Shown one piece after another: positions 14,041-17,658 of a DNA stretch of 17,658 nucleotides (positions within the stretch are counted from its first letter, which is position 1; each line of letters starts with the position of its first letter). The notes beneath the pieces are model-generated. The model was not told the origin of the DNA and made no database searches. It saw only the letters and a program-made list of their open reading frames with translations. The position numbers and the translations under genes were made by a program. This DNA comes from Demequinaceae bacterium UBA4004 (GTDB lineage: Bacteria > Actinomycetota > Actinomycetes > Actinomycetales > Demequinaceae): assembly GCA_002384765.1 (NCBI GenBank), contig DGBM01000290.1, positions 1-17,658 of the forward strand. Reading direction: 5' to 3'.

Positions 14041-14529
14041 ATGTGGTCCAGTTTTATACCCGACATCATCGTCGCCCTGATGAGCGCCGTCTTTACCGTT
14101 CTTATCGCCTTTGGCACCTACATACTCGATCGGCGGCGTCGCGAAGTTGACGCGCTAAATGCGCTGATCGAAGACTTGCATTTCCGCCGGGCATTAAGCA
14201 CACTGCCAGACCCAGCACGAATTCGAAATGCGGAGTCGTTCCACGACTATTCCCGCGCCAACCTGAGCGTCATATCGATGCGGCATGAGATGCGAAGTGC
14301 ACGCGATCTCGTGCGCGGTGACCGCAGTGATCGCGAGACGCTTGCCGCAATGGTCCGGGCATGCAATAGGTACCTAGAGAACTCCACCGCTGATCCCGGT
14401 GCATATGCCATCGAGTTGTCTCAACTTCGGAAAGTTCTATCCACCGAAGTACGGCACCTCAGCGAACGTCGAGGAGTCACGTACCGCGAGCCAGGCAGCG
14501 GGGCCTTCGAGGCACCTGGATCTGAGTAG
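14041..14529 (+). CDS. Small single-helix membrane protein in the defence island
   Basis: Family not recognised. The 162-residue protein has one strong N-terminal membrane helix (about 7-29, FIPDIIVALMSAVFTVLIAF) followed by a basic stop (DRRRREVDALN), so the remaining 130 residues should be cytoplasmic. The cytoplasmic part is charged, mostly helical and poor in Pro/Gly until the tail, with heptad-like Leu spacing at about 100-150. The ATG at 14041 lacks a good Shine-Dalgarno sequence and may be nearly leaderless. Base use is less GC-rich than the flanks, like the rest of the island. It diverges from the GmrSD-like gene and has no downstream partner. Small membrane proteins beside nucleases are often effectors or anchors, but nothing here proves such a role. 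Confidence 0.55.
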   Translation: MWSSFIPDIIVALMSAVFTVLIAFGTYILDRRRREVDALNALIEDLHFRRALSTLPDPARIRNAESFHDYSRANLSVISMRHEMRSARDLVRGDRSDRETLAAMVRACNRYLENSTADPGAYAIELSQLRKVLSTEVRHLSERRGVTYREPGSGAFEAPGSE

Positions 14530-14599
14530 CCGAAAGCCGGGCCTATCGGTGGAAGGCGACCGGTCATATCTTCCCTCCTTCCTCGCGACAAGGTGACGA

Positions 14600-14946
14600 G
14601 CCTTGGTAGGAGCCAATAACTTTCGGCCGCAGCTGCCGCAGGATGAACAGGCCTGAGCCGACGCGCCGGCGAGATCCACTGTCCGGAAGTCGTCTTTCAG
14701 CGCCAGGTCATCGCCGAACCATTTACCTGCTCGTACGCGTCGACGTGGCGAGACCCAGGCGAGCAGCGACGTGTCGCAAAGGACCCGCTGTCGTGACTCG
14801 TCCAGGCCGGCCCGCTTTGCCAGACCCACCGCGATGAGGCACTGACGAAGCACATGCTCCATCGGCTGGCGCATGCCGAGGTCGACTCCCAGGGGCAGCA
14901 CGCCCGACAAGGTCCGCCAGCCGGATGCCTTCGGTTGCGCGTTCAC
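14600..14946 (-). pseudogene. Truncated, frameshifted HD-domain (LuxR-type) regulator fragment
   Basis: N-terminal fragment of an actinobacterial HD-domain protein of the kind often annotated as LuxR-family or HD-domain phosphohydrolase. The recognisable segments are LGVDLGMRQPMEHVLRQCLI, GLDESRQRVL and, later, KWFGDDLALKDDFR. Between LLAWV and KWFGDD the expected HVDAYEQ is found only in a neighbouring frame. This fits loss of two bases followed by loss of one, so the main frame is restored. After VDLAGASA the homologous LFILRQL again lies in another frame, and resemblance ends near 14600-14640. It starts at GTG 14946, divergent from the DUF2461 gene. The missing 3' part at the island edge suggests that arrival of the island, or a later deletion, removed it. 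No homologous remainder was seen at the left edge. Confidence 0.6.
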
Positions 14947-15020
14947 GAGCCAGCGTTGAAGATCACTTCCTCGCGCCGCGGTTCAGTACCGTGCTGGTCA
15001 TCCGCGTAACCTCACCACTC

Positions 15021-15647
15021 ATGAGCTTCAGCGGATTCACCGAGGCCGCCCTCGACTTCTACGAGGACCTCGAGGTCGACAACAGCAAGACGTTCTGGGA
15101 AGCGCGTAAGGAGACCTATCGGACAGCCGTCCGCGAACCGATGCTGGCGCTCCTCGGCGAGCTGGCCGAGGAGTTCGGTGAAGCGAAGCTGTTCCGCCCG
15201 TACCGCGACGTCCGGTTCGCCAAGGACAAGACGCCGTTCAAGACGCACCAGGGTGCTTTCGTCAGCCGCGGGCCAGCGACCGGTTACTACGTGCAGATCG
15301 GTGCGCCCGGCGTACGCGTTGCGGCGGGCTTCTACGACGCGACGTCCGAGCGCCTCAGGCTCATTCGTCGGGCCATCAACGACGAACGCCACGGAGTCGA
15401 GCTGCAGAACATCATCGCGAAGTTGGAACGTGGCGGCTGGGAGCTCACCGGCACGACCCTCAAGACGGCACCGCGCGGTTGGGACGCCGACCACCCTCGC
15501 ATCGACCTGCTGCGCCACAAGACGCTGATCGTGCGCCGTGACTACGGGTTCGACGACGTCATCTACACACCCGCGCTGGTCGAGAAGGTTCGCGAGCACT
15601 GGCGCGAGACGACTCCGCTCCTCGACTGGCTCAGCAAGCACGGCTGA
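15021..15647 (+). CDS. DUF2461 (TIGR02453) family protein
   Basis: Conserved protein of unknown biochemical function; the family is widespread in Actinomycetota. The 208 residues contain the usual N-terminal block FSGFTEAALDFYEDL, then NSKTFWEARK (21-30), and RPYRDVRFAKDKTPFKTH (59-76), which is the most conserved family segment. The frame is open upstream to 14925, but family resemblance begins at ATG 15021. There is no Shine-Dalgarno sequence before it. TAACCT (15007-15012) lies eight bases before the ATG and could be the -10 of a leaderless transcript, which is common in this phylum. The length is typical and no damage is seen. It belongs to the right flank outside the island. Confidence 0.88.
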   Translation: MSFSGFTEAALDFYEDLEVDNSKTFWEARKETYRTAVREPMLALLGELAEEFGEAKLFRPYRDVRFAKDKTPFKTHQGAFVSRGPATGYYVQIGAPGVRVAAGFYDATSERLRLIRRAINDERHGVELQNIIAKLERGGWELTGTTLKTAPRGWDADHPRIDLLRHKTLIVRRDYGFDDVIYTPALVEKVREHWRETTPLLDWLSKHG

Positions 15648-15714
15648 GCCGGCCGAGCACCGTCTGCCGGGCGACGTGGTTCTCAAGCGGCGATGCCGGT
15701 GGGAAAGTGAATGC

Positions 15715-16329
15715 ATGACTCGTGTCGTCGCGGATATCTCGGTCTCGCTGGACGGATTCGTCACTGGTCCCACCCCGGGGCCCGCCAACGGCCTGGGCGA
15801 CGGCGGCGACGCGCTGCACACCTGGGCGTTCTCCGACGACCCCGACGACCAGCGGCTGGTCCGCGAAGCCACCGCCCGGTCCGGCGCCGTCGTCCTCGGC
15901 CGCACGCTCTTCGACATCGTCGATGGCCCCGGCGGCTGGAACGACGAGGTCGGCTACGGCGCCGCCGAGGTCGGCAAGCCCGCGTTCATCGTCGTGACCA
16001 GCTCGGTTCCGCAGTCGGTCCGGCTCACCGACCTGGACTGGACCTTCGTCACCACCGGGCTGCCCGACGCCGTCACCGCCGCCCGATCGCGCGCCAAGGC
16101 GGCGTCCGAAAAGGCCGGCCGAGACCTGGACGTCGTCATCATGGGCGGCGGCAAGACCATCGGCACCGCGGCCGCCGGCGGGCTGGTCGACGTGCTGTCG
16201 CTGCACCTCGCGCCCGTCATCCTCGGCGGCGGGACGCCGCTGTTCACCGGCGGCACCCCGCGCACGCTGATGCAGCGGAATGTGCTCGCGACCTCGACGG
16301 CGACCCACCTGACCTACGAGCTGGTCTGA
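15715..16329 (+). CDS. Dihydrofolate reductase-fold protein (RibD C-terminal family)
   Basis: Predicted NADPH-dependent reductase with the dihydrofolate reductase fold shared with the RibD C-terminal domain; the physiological substrate of these stand-alone proteins is usually unknown. The 204 residues show the first strand VVADISVSLDGFVTG, the GAVVLGRTLFDIV segment, and a nucleotide-binding stretch VVIMGGGKTIGTAAAGG followed by HLAPVILGGGTPLF. The ATG at 15715 has GGGAAAG seven bases upstream; the frame is open further but without family match. Its stop overlaps the end of the convergent DUF427 gene by 16 bases. Only 67 bases separate it from DUF2461 upstream, so the two may be co-transcribed. 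Confidence 0.88.
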   Translation: MTRVVADISVSLDGFVTGPTPGPANGLGDGGDALHTWAFSDDPDDQRLVREATARSGAVVLGRTLFDIVDGPGGWNDEVGYGAAEVGKPAFIVVTSSVPQSVRLTDLDWTFVTTGLPDAVTAARSRAKAASEKAGRDLDVVIMGGGKTIGTAAAGGLVDVLSLHLAPVILGGGTPLFTGGTPRTLMQRNVLATSTATHLTYELV

Positions 16330-17096
16330 GAGACCTGCACCGACACGCCGTCGTGCCCGAAGCACACCAACCCGGCGATCTCGCGCATGCCCGCCACCGG
16401 GTCCTCATACGACCAGGCGACGTCATCCAGCCCCGCCGCGGACCAGTACGACGAGGTGCCCTTGTACGGGCAGACCATCGACGTCTCGCTGCGCTGCAGC
16501 TCGACGCGCACGTCCTCGCGCGGCAGGTAGTAGCGATTCGGCAGCCCGGTCTCCGAGAGCACCTTCGCCCGCGTCGACTCCGCCAGTACCTCCTCGCCGC
16601 GGGTGACCCGCACCGAGCTGGCGGCGTCGCGTACGTCGACCCGGTGATAGGAGTCGCGCAGATGCCCGAAGACCTGCTCCTGCTCGTCGTACCACGCATC
16701 CATCGCGTCCCAGTAGAACGCCTGGTAACCGCGCAACCAGGCCGCAGACTCGATCGGCTCGGGGTAGCTCCACACGGCGTTCTCGGCGGTGCGCTCCCCG
16801 ACCTGCACGCTCCAGTACGCGGCCTCGCCTTTGAAGGGGCAGTGCGTGTGGTGCGAGGTGGGCCGCAGCAGCGACGCCGTGACGTCCTCGCTGGGCACGT
16901 ACAGCACCGGCAGCAGCCCGGTCTCGTGCAGCAGCCGCCCGCGGGCGGTGTCGAGCACGACCTCACCGCCCAGCAGCGCCCGCACCCGGCGCGGGAACTC
17001 GTCGAAGTACAGCAGGTGCTTCGGACCGTCGATCCGGAAGTTCGTCTGCGCCCCGCCGGACCGTGACAGCGGCCCGCGGCCGAAGGTCAACCCCAT
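16314..17096 (-). CDS. Tandem DUF427 domain protein
   Basis: Protein of 260 residues made of two DUF427 domains, a beta-rich domain of unknown function common in Actinomycetota. Copy 1 (about 35-118) has RGRLLHETGLLPVLYVPSEDV, CPFKGEAAYWSV (86-97) and VWSYPEP (108-114). Copy 2 (about 160-255) repeats these as VLSETGLPNRYYLPREDV, CPYKGTSSYWSA (209-220) and AWSYEDP (227-233). The conserved C-P-[FY]-K-G and WSY motifs are intact in both. The start at ATG 17096 is chosen because AGAGGAG lies six bases upstream; the frame is open to 17336 but that extension is Arg-rich without family match. It diverges from the acyl-CoA ligase gene. Confidence 0.9.
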   Translation of the reverse strand: MGLTFGRGPLSRSGGAQTNFRIDGPKHLLYFDEFPRRVRALLGGEVVLDTARGRLLHETGLLPVLYVPSEDVTASLLRPTSHHTHCPFKGEAAYWSVQVGERTAENAVWSYPEPIESAAWLRGYQAFYWDAMDAWYDEQEQVFGHLRDSYHRVDVRDAASSVRVTRGEEVLAESTRAKVLSETGLPNRYYLPREDVRVELQRSETSMVCPYKGTSSYWSAAGLDDVAWSYEDPVAGMREIAGLVCFGHDGVSVQVSQTSS

Positions 17097-17308
17097 CAGA
17101 TGCTCCTCTCGGCGATACAGCGCATCGTGCGCGCAGCAGCGCACCCACCGCAACCCGGCGGCGCGCCGAACGGGGCCTCGGCTCGTCGCTGCTGGTCGGG
17201 TCGGCGACCGTCGTCGACGCCCGCCGCCACCGCGCCGAGGAGCACGCCGGCCGGTATGCGATACGTTCGGCGAGTAGATCCAGATCACACCAGAGGACGA
17301 GGGCAGGA

Positions 17309-17658
17309 ATGTTCTACCCAGGAGCGCACGCCGCACAGACGCCCGACAAACCCGCCGTCATCATGTCCGACACCGGACTGACGATGACCTACGCGCAGCT
17401 CGAGGAGCAGTCCATCCGGCTCGCGCGCGTGCTGCACGAGCAGGGCCTGCGGCGCGGTGACTCGCTCGCGCTGATCTCCCCCAACGACCCGGTCTACTTC
17501 ATCGCCTACTGGGCGGCGATGCGCAGCGGCCTCTACCTCACCGCGATCAACTACAACCTGACCGCCGACGAGGCCGCCTACATCATCAACGACTGCGGCG
17601 CGCGGGCGTTCATCATGCACAGCGCGATGCCCGACATCGCCGGCAAGCTGCTCGACCT
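17309..17658 (+). CDS. Fatty-acid--CoA ligase (AMP-forming), N-terminal part
   Basis: Start of an acyl-adenylate/CoA ligase of the ANL superfamily, which activates a carboxylic acid with ATP and transfers it to coenzyme A. The 116 visible residues begin MFYPGAHAAQTPDKPAVIM and continue with MTYAQLEEQSIRLARVL, LRRGDSLALISPND, AMRSGLYLTAINYNLTADE and YIINDCGARAFI, the classic N-terminal pattern of FadD-like enzymes. The AMP-binding P-loop lies beyond the window edge, so activity and substrate cannot be judged. The ATG at 17309 follows a purine-rich stretch (GAGGACGAGGGCAGGA). About 210 bases separate it from the divergent DUF427 gene, and no confident promoter was assigned there. Confidence 0.88.
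   Translation, partial: MFYPGAHAAQTPDKPAVIMSDTGLTMTYAQLEEQSIRLARVLHEQGLRRGDSLALISPNDPVYFIAYWAAMRSGLYLTAINYNLTADEAAYIINDCGARAFIMHSAMPDIAGKLLD

Noticed and set aside
14529..14627. Inverted repeat GCCGAAAG / CTTTCGGC about 80 bases apart as ends of a small mobile element
   Set aside because: An eight-base arm length at this distance is expected by chance in GC-rich DNA, and no target duplication is visible.
15012..15917. Minus-strand ORF of 301 codons opposite DUF2461
   Set aside because: It is antisense to a conserved family member, with shadow composition and no recognisable motif.
15711..17066. Plus-strand ORF of 451 codons over the reductase and DUF427 genes
   Set aside because: It is a low-complexity Arg-rich frame common in GC-rich DNA, and it contradicts two well-supported genes.

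Overview
The window is high-GC DNA with actinobacterial features: GTG and TTG starts, tandem-domain DUF427 protein, RibD-type reductase, DUF2461 protein and a FadD-type ligase. I infer an Actinomycetota chromosome; the genus cannot be read from this stretch. Ordinary chromosomal genes flank both sides of a central accessory (defence) island of about 13 kb.

Left flank (1-1452): a PAP2-family membrane phosphatase on + and a two-helix membrane protein of unknown function on -, converging. Island (about 1500-14640): on the left is a lone + gene for a winged-helix / PD-(D/E)xK-like protein (1656-2528). Everything from 13741 down to 2878 is then on the minus strand. In transcription order this is: a GmrSD-type DUF262-DUF1524 protein with a C-terminal RAMA-like domain; a complete Type I restriction-modification locus in the order hsdM-hsdS-hsdR; a 16-codon leader-like ORF overlapping the start of a 233-residue protein with a Cys/His cluster; an IS3-family transposase remnant; and the frameshifted C-terminal end of a large DUF4011/DUF3320-type Superfamily 1 helicase. 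A small one-helix membrane protein (14041-14529, +) diverges from the GmrSD gene. Right flank: a truncated, multiply frameshifted HD-domain regulator fragment (about 14600-14946, -) seems to mark the right scar of the island. It is followed by DUF2461, RibD-C reductase and DUF427 genes and the start of a fatty-acid--CoA ligase.

How the parts may work together: HsdM, HsdS and HsdR should form a standard N6-adenine Type I system that marks self DNA and restricts unmarked DNA. The GmrSD-RAMA protein is predicted to sense modified DNA, so it would cover phages that escape HsdR by modification. The 233-residue protein sits directly behind hsdR and is the least described intact member of the block. 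The IS remnant and helicase fragment show that the island once held another defence module and lost it by an IS-associated deletion. No tRNA, rRNA, CRISPR array, integrase or clear attachment repeat was seen.
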